Positions 28,560-40,107 of a stretch of DNA of 64,000 bases are shown one piece after another (positions within the stretch are counted from its first letter, which is position 1; each line of letters begins with the position of its first letter). The DNA lies in contig NZ_CP113068.1 in NCBI RefSeq assembly GCF_026625885.1, positions 806,001-870,000 of the forward strand, given 5' to 3'. The notes below the pieces were generated by a model. The model was given only the letters and a program-made list of their open reading frames with translations. It was not told where the DNA came from and ran no database searches. The position numbers and the translations under genes are program-made. Source of the stretch: Roseateles sp. SL47. Its GTDB lineage: Bacteria; Pseudomonadota; Gammaproteobacteria; Burkholderiales; Burkholderiaceae_C.

Positions 28560-29177
28560 TTACTGGCGAACCAGCTGGCCGTTGCTGACCTTCACCACGT
28601 CGCCGTTCTGCACGGCCGGATCGTGGCTGAATTCCATGGTGCGGACGGTCTGATCCGCATTGCGCATCTTCACCACCCACACGGTCGAGGCGCGGGTGCG
28701 CTTCTCGATTTCGTTACCCGCAAAACCACCGGCCACAGCGCCACCCACCGTGGCCACCTTCTTGCCGGTACCGCCGCCCAGCTGGTTGCCCAGCAGGCCG
28801 CCGACCACGGCACCCCCCACGGCGCCGATGCCGGTGCCCTTGCCTTCACGGTTTTCTGAACGCACCGACAGCACGGTGGCGCATTCCGAGCACAGGCGGG
28901 GCTGTTCCTGGGCGACGGCATTGTTGTTGCCATTGCCAGCGTAGCCGCCGTTGTCCCCGCTGTTGGAGCGCTGGTTGTTCTTGGGGGCCACGGTCTCATT
29001 GGCCGCCGTCTTCGCGGCACGAGCCTCATCGGCAGCGTTGGCACCGGAGGTCACGGCGGGCGTGTCCGGTTGCTGCGGGGCGGCGGCCCGATGGCTGCCG
29101 GCCACGTAGGCGGCGGCCACCAGCACTGCGGCACCGGCAGCGCCGGCGATCATCTTCATGTTGCTACTCATCGCCAT
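28560..29177 (-). CDS. Glycine-zipper 2TM-domain envelope protein (SlyB-like)
   Basis: 205 residues. The ATG at 29177 has AGAGG upstream. The N-terminal membrane anchor (MIAGAAGAAVLVAAAYVAG) is followed by a Gln/Asn-rich linker and a glycine-zipper 2TM domain (GIGAVGGAVVGGLLGNQLGGG, GGAVAGGFAGNEIE) in which glycine-rich helices pack together. The C-terminal beta part ends VVKVSNGQLVRQ. Related proteins (SlyB, YmgG) are envelope-stress outer-membrane proteins. Convergent with the glycosyltransferase gene. Confidence 0.85.
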   Translation of the reverse strand: MAMSSNMKMIAGAAGAAVLVAAAYVAGSHRAAAPQQPDTPAVTSGANAADEARAAKTAANETVAPKNNQRSNSGDNGGYAGNGNNNAVAQEQPRLCSECATVLSVRSENREGKGTGIGAVGGAVVGGLLGNQLGGGTGKKVATVGGAVAGGFAGNEIEKRTRASTVWVVKMRNADQTVRTMEFSHDPAVQNGDVVKVSNGQLVRQ

Positions 29178-29482
29178 GATTACCTCTTATGGTTGTTGCC
29201 CGGGAAGCGCTCGCTTCCGTTTTTGGGTATGTGCGAAGGATGCCACGCTGTTACAGATGGGGCTGATTCCAGATCGGCGGCTTTGTAAAGGCCTGAAACC
29301 GCTCCGGACGCCTCCGCTGCGGACCCCCCGGCAACTTTCGCTCCCGGCTTGCGACTGGCATCTTTCACAAACAGGAAACGTGACAGGCCACCGCCCGGTG
29401 GACGGCCGTCACGCCCTGAAACAACGCTTGCAAGCTGGAGCGACTGGCGCACCCCGCGCCACCCGTCCGATGGAGGCGGCGT
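29178..29482. other. Intergenic between metH and the glycine-zipper gene
   Basis: Contains a short hairpin GGAAGCG/CGCTTCC followed by TTTTT on the plus strand (about 29199-29222), but no plus-strand gene needs a terminator here. It more likely contains the promoter of the glycine-zipper gene and the 3' end of metH. No ORF. Confidence 0.4.
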
Positions 29483-32272
<2,790 letters not shown>

Positions 32273-32339
32273 GGCGGCCTCAGAAAACTAGGACAACACC
32301 TGGGGCCGCGCAACTCACCGCCACCCCTGGAAAGACATG

Positions 32340-32446
32340 GGTCGGTGAGCGTCGTTGTTGCACGGCCGGGAGTGAAGCCGGGCCGCCCGTCCGAGCCTGG
32401 TGAGCCCCTCGGGTCTGGGCCCATCGCAACGCTCCTCGGAACGGCG
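32340..32446 (-). promoter_or_regulatory. SAH (S-adenosylhomocysteine) riboswitch
   Basis: On the minus strand the leader contains TTCCGAGGAGCGTTGCGA, then CCAGGCTCGGA, then AACGACGCTCACC. These match the conserved parts of the SAH riboswitch as I remember it (CCGAGGAGCG..GC, CCAGGCUCGG pairing back, and a 3' GCUCA pairing with the early GAGCG). It is found upstream of metH and ahcY in betaproteobacteria and turns expression on when SAH accumulates. It ends about 70 bases before the metH start. Confidence 0.88.
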
Positions 32447-32615
32447 TGCATTCTACCGGTCCGGGGCCTGTTTCAGGGGGGTTGGGGCCTTCCCGGGCTT
32501 CAGGGTCGGCGTATGCTGGCCGACAACTTCACCATAACGACAACTTTGGCACGAAGGTGACACCTCCGGGCAGAGGGAGCCCGACGGAGCGTCACCGGCA
32601 TGTGCCCGCACCGCC

Positions 32616-33824
32616 TTGGAACTCATCCAACTACCTCCTCACAGCTTGCGAGTGGGGCAGATGCTGTCCTTCTCCTTGCGAGACGCGTCCGGCCAGTTGC
32701 TCTTTGCCGCCGGCCAACCGTTGCCTGACACGCCGCAGGTGCGGGATCTGATCGCGCGCGGCCCGTTTGTGCAGGCGCATGAGACCCGTGAATATCAGCG
32801 AGCCCTGGCTCACAAGCTGGACACGATGATGCTGCAGGGGGCGCCGATTGCCGCCCTGGCCAAGGCCCAGACCGATTTCCATGCCGACCTGCGGCCGGAG
32901 CGGCCGGCCCGCACCGGCCCGGTCAGCGAGACTGCGGCCTGGAGCGACCTCCAGTCCCAGACGCAGCAGTTGCTGCGCGACCCGGAACGCGCGGACTTCC
33001 TGGTGCGCCTGTCTCAATTGCTGGACCGGGTGCTGGCCCGGCTGCATCCGCAGCCCGACCCGTCGCTGGCCCTGCTGATCCATGACGCCGGGCAGGAGCC
33101 GCTGGATTACAGCGCCCGCCATGCCCTGCTGACCCTGGTGATGGCCGAGATGACCGCCCGGCAACTCGGCTGGGGCGAAGCCCGCCGCCGTGTGCTGACG
33201 CTGGCCGCCTTGACCATGAACCTGAGCATCAGCCGGGACCAGGACCAATGGGCGCTGCGGACCAGCGTGCTGGCCACCAGCGAGCGGGAGGCCCTGGCGG
33301 GTCATGGGGACCAGTCCGCCGCGCTGCTGCAGGCCATGGGTGTGGATGATGACGCCTGGCTGGCGGCGGTGCGGCTGCATCATGATGCCGGTCCAGGCCC
33401 GCTGTCAGGCCGGTCGGACGGTGAGCTGATGGCGCGGCTGCTGCGCCGCATCGATGTCTACGGCGCCCGCATCAGCCCGCGCCGCAGCCGCCGTCCGCTG
33501 TCGGCGGCGCAGGCGGCTCGGGCGGTTTATCTGGACGAGCACCAGGCGCCCGACGAGGCCGGCGCAGCCCTGATCAAGGCCATCGGCCTCTATCCGCCCG
33601 GGTCGCTGGTGCGGCTGGCCAGTGGTGAAGAGGCGATGGTGCTCAAGCGCGGCCACTCCGCCAATGAGCCGACCGTCGCCGCCCTGGTGGGCCGCAGCGG
33701 TTCGCCGCTGACGTCACCCGTGATCCGGGACACCCGGTTGCCGGCCAACGCGATCAGCGCCAGTCTGGCGCCGCATGAGATGCGCTTGCGCGTCAACATG
33801 GACGCGCTGCAAAAGCTTTACTGA
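32616..33824 (+). CDS. Degenerate HD-GYP-domain protein
   Basis: 402 residues from a TTG start at 32616. The N-terminal part (SLRVGQMLSFSLRDASGQLLFAAGQ) resembles the DUF3391-type domain that precedes HD-GYP phosphodiesterases. The C-terminal part follows the HD-GYP helical plan, but the catalytic signatures are missing: LTLAALTMNLSI stands where an HD pair is expected, and VRLHHDAGPGPLSG stands where HHExxDGxGYP should be. It is thus unlikely to cleave c-di-GMP and may bind it or act as a scaffold. It sits between the two metH genes on the opposite strand. Confidence 0.7.
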   Translation: MELIQLPPHSLRVGQMLSFSLRDASGQLLFAAGQPLPDTPQVRDLIARGPFVQAHETREYQRALAHKLDTMMLQGAPIAALAKAQTDFHADLRPERPARTGPVSETAAWSDLQSQTQQLLRDPERADFLVRLSQLLDRVLARLHPQPDPSLALLIHDAGQEPLDYSARHALLTLVMAEMTARQLGWGEARRRVLTLAALTMNLSISRDQDQWALRTSVLATSEREALAGHGDQSAALLQAMGVDDDAWLAAVRLHHDAGPGPLSGRSDGELMARLLRRIDVYGARISPRRSRRPLSAAQAARAVYLDEHQAPDEAGAALIKAIGLYPPGSLVRLASGEEAMVLKRGHSANEPTVAALVGRSGSPLTSPVIRDTRLPANAISASLAPHEMRLRVNMDALQKLY

Positions 33825-33843
33825 CGAGGGCGGCGTGGGCCGC

Positions 33844-34914
33844 TCATTCCTCGTTGACCAGATCGGTGCCCAGATCGGTGAACAGCTTGGAACCCCAGGG
33901 GCGCGGCTGATAGGCCGACACCTTCTGCGCAATCGCCCGGATGTGGTCCGGCGTGGTGCCGCAGCACCCTCCTGCGATGTTCAGGAAGCCCGCGCTGGCA
34001 AATTCCCCCACCAGCCGGCCGGTGACCTCCGGCGTTTCGTCGAAGCCGGTGTCGCTCATCGGATTGGGCAGGCCGGCGTTGGGGTAGCAGGAGATCGGCG
34101 TGTCGTTCGCAGCCTTGGACAGCTCTTCGATGTAAGGCCGCATCAGCGCGGCGCCCAGCGCGCAGTTCAGCCCGATCGCCAGGGGGCGGGCATGCCGCAC
34201 CGAGTGCCAGAACGCCGTCACCGTCTGGCCGGAGAGGATGCGGCCCGAGGCATCCGTCACCGTGCCGGAGATGATCACCGGCAGACGTTCGCCGGTGTCT
34301 TCCATCAGCTCGTCCAGCGCGAAGATGGCGGCCTTGGCATTGAGCGTGTCGAAGATGGTTTCGACCAGGAACAGGTCCACGCCGCCCTCCAGCAAGCCCT
34401 TGGCCTGCTCATAGTAGGCGGCACGCAGGGTGTCGAAGTTGACGTTGCGGGCGCCGGGATCATTCACGTCCGGGCTGATGGACGCGGTGCGCGGCGTGGG
34501 GCCCAGGGCCCCTGCGGCGAAGCGGGGTTTGTCCGGCGTGCTGAAGGCATCACAGGCTTCACGCGCCAATCGGGCGGCGGCCACGTTCATCTCGTAGGCC
34601 AGATGCTCCAGGCCGTAGTCTTCCTGCGCCACCGAGGTGGTGCCGAAGGTATTGGTCTCGATGATGTCGGCACCGGCCTCCAGATATTGCCGGTGGATCT
34701 CGGAGATGACCTCGGGCTTGGTGAGCACCAGCAGGTCGTTGTTGCCCTTGAGGTCCTTGGGATGGTCCACCAGCCGGGTGCCCCGGAAGTCGGCTTCCGT
34801 CAGCTTGTAGCGCTGGATCATCGTGCCCATGGCGCCATCCAGCACGGCAATGCGCTGTTGGAGGATGGCGGGCAAGGCCGCGCCGCGGGTGTAGCAAACG
34901 GAAGGGGCAGTCAT
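33844..34914 (-). CDS. metH: Methionine synthase homocysteine-binding part (split MetH)
   Basis: 356 residues from ATG 34914 ([11 protein letters not shown]); the frame is open to 34980 but the upstream part is not conserved-looking. This is the Zn-dependent homocysteine S-methyltransferase module: [21 protein letters not shown], and zinc ligands in GLNCALG and GGCCGTTP. It supplies homocysteine to the cobalamin half encoded at 29483-32272. Splitting of MetH into two genes is known in Burkholderiales. No riboswitch is visible directly upstream of this half. Confidence 0.93.
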   Translation of the reverse strand: MTAPSVCYTRGAALPAILQQRIAVLDGAMGTMIQRYKLTEADFRGTRLVDHPKDLKGNNDLLVLTKPEVISEIHRQYLEAGADIIETNTFGTTSVAQEDYGLEHLAYEMNVAAARLAREACDAFSTPDKPRFAAGALGPTPRTASISPDVNDPGARNVNFDTLRAAYYEQAKGLLEGGVDLFLVETIFDTLNAKAAIFALDELMEDTGERLPVIISGTVTDASGRILSGQTVTAFWHSVRHARPLAIGLNCALGAALMRPYIEELSKAANDTPISCYPNAGLPNPMSDTGFDETPEVTGRLVGEFASAGFLNIAGGCCGTTPDHIRAIAQKVSAYQPRPWGSKLFTDLGTDLVNEE

Positions 34915-35006
34915 GGGCCTATTGTAGAAAGGCCGGCACGTCCTGGGCAGTGACGGGGCTTGCGCGGCCTTCGCCAGCACCCGGGCCAGCCTTCGTCAGG
35001 TTCAGC

Positions 35007-35696
35007 TCAGCCGAACACCTTCTTGAGAATGGCACTGCCGGTGCCGATCGGGTCCTGGCGGATCTTTTTCTCTTCCTGGCCGATCATGTAATAAAGACCA
35101 TCCAGCGCCTTGTCGGTGACATAGGACTGCAGATTGGCGTCTTCCTTGCGGACCAGGCCGAAAGCCGCCGCCTTGCCTGCCACGGCGTTGTACTTGTCGG
35201 CCAGCGACTGGCGTTCGGTTGCCTTGGTGACGATGGGCAGGAAGCGGTCCATCAGGGGATTTCGGGTCTTCTCTTCGAAGAAGCTGGTGACGGCGTTGTC
35301 GCCCCCACGCACGATGCGCACGGCATCTTCCACCGAGATATTGCGCACGGTGCTCACCAGCAGCTGGCGGGCCTCCGGCATGGCCTGCTCGGCCGCGCGG
35401 TTCATGGCGGTCACCAGGTCGTCCAGGCGCTTGCCTTGGCCCGTGCTGCGGAGCAGCCGGGCGGCATCTTTCAGGTTGCCGGGCAGCTCGATGCGGACTT
35501 GCGGGTTGCCCAGAAAGCCGTCGGTACGGCCCAGATTGGTCAGGGCCGCCTGCGCGCCACGTTCCAGCGCCGCCCGTACACCGGAGGCCGCATCCCCTTC
35601 AGTCAGGTTGAAGGCCCAGGCGGGGGTGGACAGGGCCGCCGTCAGCGGGGCCAGCACGCCGGTGCCCAGCCAGGCACACAGTTCACGTCGTTGCAT
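35007..35696 (-). CDS. DUF4197 family protein
   Basis: 229 residues from ATG 35696 (MQRRELCAWLGTG), chosen because AAGGAG lies 9 bases upstream; an upstream in-frame ATG at 35711 lacks this. The N-terminal signal ends TPAWA. The mature protein is helical (GVRAALERGAQAAL, VSTVRNISVEDAVRIVRGGDNAVTSFF broken by loops) and matches the DUF4197 pattern, including TDKALDGLYYMIGQEEKKIR. The function is unknown; exported. It overlaps the end of the FAH gene, so it is probably co-transcribed. Confidence 0.85.
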   Translation of the reverse strand: MQRRELCAWLGTGVLAPLTAALSTPAWAFNLTEGDAASGVRAALERGAQAALTNLGRTDGFLGNPQVRIELPGNLKDAARLLRSTGQGKRLDDLVTAMNRAAEQAMPEARQLLVSTVRNISVEDAVRIVRGGDNAVTSFFEEKTRNPLMDRFLPIVTKATERQSLADKYNAVAGKAAAFGLVRKEDANLQSYVTDKALDGLYYMIGQEEKKIRQDPIGTGSAILKKVFG

Positions 35697-36729
35697 CAGG
35701 GTCTCCTTCATCGGCGTCGGAAGCGGCTTCCGGGGCGGCCGGGTCACTGCGGGTTGAGGGGCCTTCGGTGGGGGCGGGGTCCGTGGGTTCGGTCCGCTCC
35801 TCGTCATCGGTGTTGATCGGCGCGGATTGGGGTTCTGCCAGGTCCATGTCGATCGGGCCGAACGGGCTGCCGCCATCGGCCAGCTTGAAGTCGATGCGCA
35901 GGCTGTCTCCCTCCTTCAGGGCCAGCACCGCACCCCCCCCGGGCATGCCGGCCCCCACCACGGTGCCAGCCCGCAGCGGGCGGCGCCGAGCGGCTTCCGA
36001 CACCAGATCCCCAAAACTCCAGGTCATGCCTTCCTTCGCATCCAGCAGCGGCTGCTTGCGGCCATTGCGCTGCATCAGCAGTTGCAAGGCCGCGCGGCCG
36101 AGGTACCAGGTACCGGGCAGTTCGTCCGGCGTGATGGCCACCGGCGCAAACTGCAAGGCCGGCCGGCTGTGCAACGGCGGCCAGCCCTGCGCCAGTTCCT
36201 CCTGCTGAACGGGCCGCAGCACCCAGGCGTTGACCACCATCAGCAGGCGCACCGCTTCCAGGGCCTGCGACGGCACGGCGTCAGCCCCCAGATCACCGAC
36301 CACCACCGCCAGTTGCGGCTCGGGCTCCAGCCCCGCAGCGCCACGGAGGGCCGGGGTTTCATGCGGCCCCAGCAGCGCCTCGGCACCGCCCACGCGGATC
36401 AGCGGACCACTCAGCCGCTCCGGCCAGTGAAGCCCGCGCTCCCGCAGCGCCGCCCCATGGGCCAGATAGGCCTCTCCCGCCAGCCAGGCCGTCGGCCGTG
36501 GCAAGGGCGCCAGGCACTGCTTGCTGTCAAACGCAAAGGCATGGCGCGCCCGCCCTTGGTTGAGGGATTGATACAGCGCTTCCAGCTGAGGCGCCATGAA
36601 ATTCCAGTCGTCCAGCACCTGCTGCAGCCGGGTGGCAATGCCGGTGGCGAAGCAGGCGTGGCTCAGATCACGCGAGACGACCACCAGTTGGCCATCTCTC
36701 GACCCATCGCGGTAGGTGGCGAGTTTCAT
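35683..36729 (-). CDS. Fumarylacetoacetate hydrolase (FAH) family protein
   Basis: 348 residues from ATG 36729 (MKLATYRDGSRDGQL), the usual FAH-like N-terminus. The C-terminal half has the FAH fold (VVVGDLGADAV, LPGTWYLGRAALQLL, GMTWSFGDLVSEAARRRPLRAGTVVG, LKEGDSLRIDF). The usual metal ligands (Glu-x-Glu and Asp) can be seen only in part. The last 45 residues are an acidic, Pro-rich tail not found in typical members. The substrate is unknown; such proteins often act on acylpyruvates or catabolic intermediates. The stop overlaps the next gene by 14 bases. Confidence 0.82.
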   Translation of the reverse strand: MKLATYRDGSRDGQLVVVSRDLSHACFATGIATRLQQVLDDWNFMAPQLEALYQSLNQGRARHAFAFDSKQCLAPLPRPTAWLAGEAYLAHGAALRERGLHWPERLSGPLIRVGGAEALLGPHETPALRGAAGLEPEPQLAVVVGDLGADAVPSQALEAVRLLMVVNAWVLRPVQQEELAQGWPPLHSRPALQFAPVAITPDELPGTWYLGRAALQLLMQRNGRKQPLLDAKEGMTWSFGDLVSEAARRRPLRAGTVVGAGMPGGGAVLALKEGDSLRIDFKLADGGSPFGPIDMDLAEPQSAPINTDDEERTEPTDPAPTEGPSTRSDPAAPEAASDADEGDPDATT

Positions 36730-37122
36730 CGGGAGGGAGTTGTTGTGCAGTCGCAATCCACCGGGCATTGTCACCCGGGATCATGGCCGCCTTCGGCCTT
36801 GGCACGCGCCGCTGCGTGCGCTGCTGCCTGGACTGCCCACACGCTGCCCACGCACTGCCCACGCGCCACCGTCGGGGCTGCCCCCCGCTTTCCGCGCTTG
36901 CCCCTGTTTCCCCGCAATGCAACAACCGGAAACACTCTCCTTGTGGGCGCTCCGCTTGCTAGCAGCACTGAGATCACCCATTCCACGGATGAAGCGTGAA
37001 CTTTCCCCCTTGATGTACGGTTGGCATCACAAATGCTTGGGATGGGAAGCAGAAGTTCTGCGACCATGGGTCATGGCCTGGTTGGGAGCGACGGGGTCTT
37101 GAAACCGGCGCGTCGGGCCATA
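36730..37122. other. Intergenic region upstream of the DUF3567 gene
   Basis: About 400 bases without a gene. It contains three near-repeats of CTGCCCAC (about 36832-36862) and a CATGGGTCATGG stretch near 37063. It should hold the divergent promoters of the FAH and DUF3567 genes; no clear -35/-10 was assigned. Confidence 0.4.
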
Positions 37123-37141
37123 ACTCCTACAACGAAGGAGT
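37123..37141 (+). promoter_or_regulatory. Hairpin covering the ribosome binding site of the DUF3567 gene
   Basis: ACTCCT (37123-37128) pairs with AGGAGT (37136-37141) across a 7-base loop. The 3' arm contains the AAGGAG ribosome binding site, 5 bases before the ATG at 37146. The hairpin could limit translation unless opened. Confidence 0.5.
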
Positions 37142-37145
37142 ACTT

Positions 37146-37433
37146 ATGCACATGCTCTACGACTCACCCAGCTACATCGTGGTTCAGTTCGATGTACCGG
37201 TCTCGCTGTCGCTGAGCGACAAGCCGCATCCCGATCACCCGCCGCTGCAGCGCGACGGCTTCGAGATCGTCGACAAGTTCACCCGCAAGGAAATCTTCAT
37301 TGAGGGTGCGCTGGCGCAACAATTCCAGGAGGGCGTGGAAGCCCTGATCGAGCAAGGTCCCGATGTGGACGACCTCGACGCCTTCATTTCCCAATATGCC
37401 AACCTGGGTCAGCAGCCGGTGGTCATGCATTGA
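37146..37433 (+). CDS. DUF3567 family protein
   Basis: 95 residues, MHMLYDSPSYIVVQF to QPVVMH. A small cytoplasmic alpha/beta protein of a family largely restricted to Burkholderiales, with the conserved GFEIVDKFTRKEIFIEG and a helical C-terminus. The function is unknown. Its strong AAGGAG lies inside a hairpin. Single gene; the next gene starts 180 bases later. Confidence 0.9.
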   Translation: MHMLYDSPSYIVVQFDVPVSLSLSDKPHPDHPPLQRDGFEIVDKFTRKEIFIEGALAQQFQEGVEALIEQGPDVDDLDAFISQYANLGQQPVVMH

Positions 37434-37611
37434 CCCTGCACTGAGGCACTGACCGCCCCCTCGGTTCCGCGTCCTCCAACAGGGGGACGTGGGGCCTGCG
37501 CCCCTGCGGAGCCCCTCCCGCGCGGGGCTTGCCTCTGTGTCCGGCCTGGGCCAATATCCAGCGGCGCCCGGGTCACGGGGCAGTTCAAAGGGGCCGTCTG
37601 GTCTGCTGCTG

Positions 37612-39912
37612 ATGGGTAAGCGCGCGTCAACACCGCTGGTCTCGCCTGGCTTTCACAGCAGCCCGGTGCTGGACCGCATGTGCGCCCATCTGGTGCTCAC
37701 GCTCACCGTCCGCCATGCCAGCCGCTTCAATGCGCGGCGGGACCTCTCCGGCCTGTTCTCGCTCACCGCCCGTCATCTGGCGTGGCCTCCCCCGGTCCTG
37801 GCGCGGCTGCGCGCCTACCTGGCGCGTCGATGCCAGGGGCATGCGCCCTGGGCGGGGCATGAAGCGCTGGCGGACACCGCCTTCCTGGCTCGGCATGGTG
37901 TCTGGCGAGGTCCGTTTGCTGAAGCCACGCTGTTTTTCTACCTCGATGAATACATCAAGGACGCCCCCAAAGACCTGCTGACGCTCCTGGCCTGCACCTG
38001 CGACGCACTGGAGCAGCAGTTGCGCAGCGAATCCACGCTGGTGCAGCGGAACATCGCCGCGCTGGGGCATCTGCTGCAGCTCAACGCGGCCGAGCGGGCG
38101 CTGCTGCTGTATGGCACGCTCGCAAGATATCAACGCGAACTGCGCGGCGCCTTGGTGGAGTTCAAGGTCAACACCGCGCAGGAGGCGTTCTCCGCCATTG
38201 CCGATGTCGCCGGTGTGGATGCGCGCGAAGTGGCCGAGGCCTTGCGGGTGGGATCGCGCCTGGAACGGGTGGGCATGGTGGAGAACCTGATCGCCGAGCA
38301 CAACATCACCGACCTTTCCGACCTGATGAAGGTCAGCGATCAATTGCCGCCGGTGTTGATGCGCGAATACCGCGACCCGCAGGACCTGATGGCCGTTTTC
38401 ACCCGGCCGGTGACCCACAGCCCCTTGCAGCGGCACGATTTCGATTTCATCGCGGAAGAGCTGGAGGTGTTGGGCACCCTGCTGCGCAATGCGGTGGCCC
38501 AGCGGCAGGCGGGCGTGAACATCCTGATCTACGGCCCGCCAGGCACCGGCAAAACCGAACTGGCCAAGGTGGCCGCGCGTGAGGCCGGCCTGAGCCTGTA
38601 TGAGGTGGAATACGCCGACCGCGACGGCAATGCGCTGGGCGGGAGAGACCGCTACCGCTCATTGCAGATCAGCCAGGTCTTCCTCAAGGCCAGCAGCGAT
38701 GTGGCCCTGCTGTTCGACGAAGTGGAGGACGTCTTTCCGCACCTCAGCGGCGACACCGCCCACCTGATGGCACGGCTGGATGCCGCGCTGGACACGCCGC
38801 CGCCGATGGCAGTGAATGGCAAGGCTTGGGTGAACCAGATCCTGGAGAGCAACCCGGTACCGGTGCTCTGGATCACCAACCGCATCGAACACATCGACCC
38901 CGCCTTTCGTCGTCGTTTTCAATATCACCTGGAACTCAAGAGCCCACCGCCCGGCGCGCGGCTGGGCCTGGTGCGCAAGGCGCTGGCCGAACTGCCGGTG
39001 TCGGAGGGCTTTGCCGAGCGGCTGTCCGAACGCAACGGGCTGACCCCGGCGCAGGTGCGTACCGCCGTCCGCTTTGCGCGGCTGGCGGGCAGCGGGACGT
39101 CGGCCGACCGCAACGAGGCGCTCATCCAGCGCCAGCTGGCCCATGCGGACAAGGCGCTGGGCCATGGTGAGCCGTCGCATCTGCAACGCCCGCGCCCGGC
39201 CCATTACGCGCTGGACCTGATCCACTATGAAGCCCGTTTCGAGCTGCAACGTCTGGTGGAAGCGCTGCGACGTCGTGGCATGGGCAGTCTGTGCTTCTTC
39301 GGCCCGCCGGGCAGTGGCAAAACGGCCCTGGCCGAGCATCTGGCCGCTGAATTGCAGCGGCCGCTGATGGTGCGCCTGGCCAGTGACCTGATGAGCAAAT
39401 ACGTGGGCGAGACCGAGCAGAACATGGCCCGCATGTTTGAAGCCGCCGCCCAGGAGAATGCGGTGCTGCTGCTGGATGAGGCCGACAGCTTTCTGCGCAG
39501 CCGGCGCCGCGCCGAGCGTCACTATGAGGTGAGCGAAGTGAATGAAATGCTGGCGGGCATGGAGCGCCATGCCGGCATCTTCATCTGCACGACCAATGCG
39601 TTTGATGACCTGGACGAAGCGGCCTTGCGCCGGTTCAGCTTCAAGATCCGGTTCCTGCCACTGCGGCCGGAGCAGCGCCTGCGGCTGTTCGAGCTGGAGG
39701 CCGGGCACACGGCGCAGGCCGATCAGCGGGAGCGGCTGGCCGCGTTGGATCAACTGACACTGGGCGACTTTGCAGCGGTCCGGCAGCAGGCCGAGATTCT
39801 GGGCACGCCGCTGCTGCCCGATGAGCTGCTGCAACTGCTGGAGGCGGAGCACCGGGTCAAACCGGATGTGCGGCAGCGCCGCGCGATGGGGTTCCGGTCG
39901 GCGCAGGGCTGA
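37612..39912 (+). CDS. Double AAA-domain ATPase
   Basis: 766 residues from ATG 37612 (MGKRASTPL); 37678 is an alternative and neither has a strong ribosome binding site. An N-terminal helical region of about 290 residues is unfamiliar. The first AAA domain has Walker A GPPGTGKT and Walker B ALLFDEVED. The second has Walker A GPPGSGKT, Walker B VLLLDEADS and a sensor region ICTTNAFDDLDEAALRRF with two Arg. Two AAA modules in one chain are typical of unfolding machines such as Cdc48-like proteins, but the N-terminus does not match those. Some AAA pairs act in stress or phage response. The role is unknown. Confidence 0.82.
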   Translation: MGKRASTPLVSPGFHSSPVLDRMCAHLVLTLTVRHASRFNARRDLSGLFSLTARHLAWPPPVLARLRAYLARRCQGHAPWAGHEALADTAFLARHGVWRGPFAEATLFFYLDEYIKDAPKDLLTLLACTCDALEQQLRSESTLVQRNIAALGHLLQLNAAERALLLYGTLARYQRELRGALVEFKVNTAQEAFSAIADVAGVDAREVAEALRVGSRLERVGMVENLIAEHNITDLSDLMKVSDQLPPVLMREYRDPQDLMAVFTRPVTHSPLQRHDFDFIAEELEVLGTLLRNAVAQRQAGVNILIYGPPGTGKTELAKVAAREAGLSLYEVEYADRDGNALGGRDRYRSLQISQVFLKASSDVALLFDEVEDVFPHLSGDTAHLMARLDAALDTPPPMAVNGKAWVNQILESNPVPVLWITNRIEHIDPAFRRRFQYHLELKSPPPGARLGLVRKALAELPVSEGFAERLSERNGLTPAQVRTAVRFARLAGSGTSADRNEALIQRQLAHADKALGHGEPSHLQRPRPAHYALDLIHYEARFELQRLVEALRRRGMGSLCFFGPPGSGKTALAEHLAAELQRPLMVRLASDLMSKYVGETEQNMARMFEAAAQENAVLLLDEADSFLRSRRRAERHYEVSEVNEMLAGMERHAGIFICTTNAFDDLDEAALRRFSFKIRFLPLRPEQRLRLFELEAGHTAQADQRERLAALDQLTLGDFAAVRQQAEILGTPLLPDELLQLLEAEHRVKPDVRQRRAMGFRSAQG

Positions 39913-40002
39913 GGCGCGGCGAGGTAGATTGAGGCTTGGAGAGAGGGGCCAAGCCTTGCAGGTGGTTGGTGGTTGGCCCAGGCCGCGGGCGACGGGCTGC
40001 GG

Positions 40003-40052
40003 CAAGCGGCAGGCGGCAGGCGGCAGGCGGCAGGCGGCAGGCGGCAGGCGGT
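40003..40052. repeat. Tandem 7-bp repeat (GGCAGGC)n
   Basis: About seven near-perfect copies of a 7-base unit between the AAA ATPase gene and the TraB/GumN gene. The unit length is not a multiple of three and the tract is intergenic, so copy-number change would alter spacing upstream of the TraB/GumN gene rather than a reading frame. Confidence 0.9.
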
Positions 40053-40107
40053 TTGTAGCCGATTGGATTCAGGCTGAACGGGCGCAGATTCTGTGGCATC
40101 GTCCAGG

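Noticed and set aside
29198..29225. Terminator hairpin with T run on the plus strand
   Set aside because: No plus-strand gene ends nearby; kept only as a note in the intergenic entry.
32273..32460. Cobalamin riboswitch upstream of metH
   Set aside because: No B12-box-like sequence was seen; the conserved blocks fit the SAH riboswitch instead.
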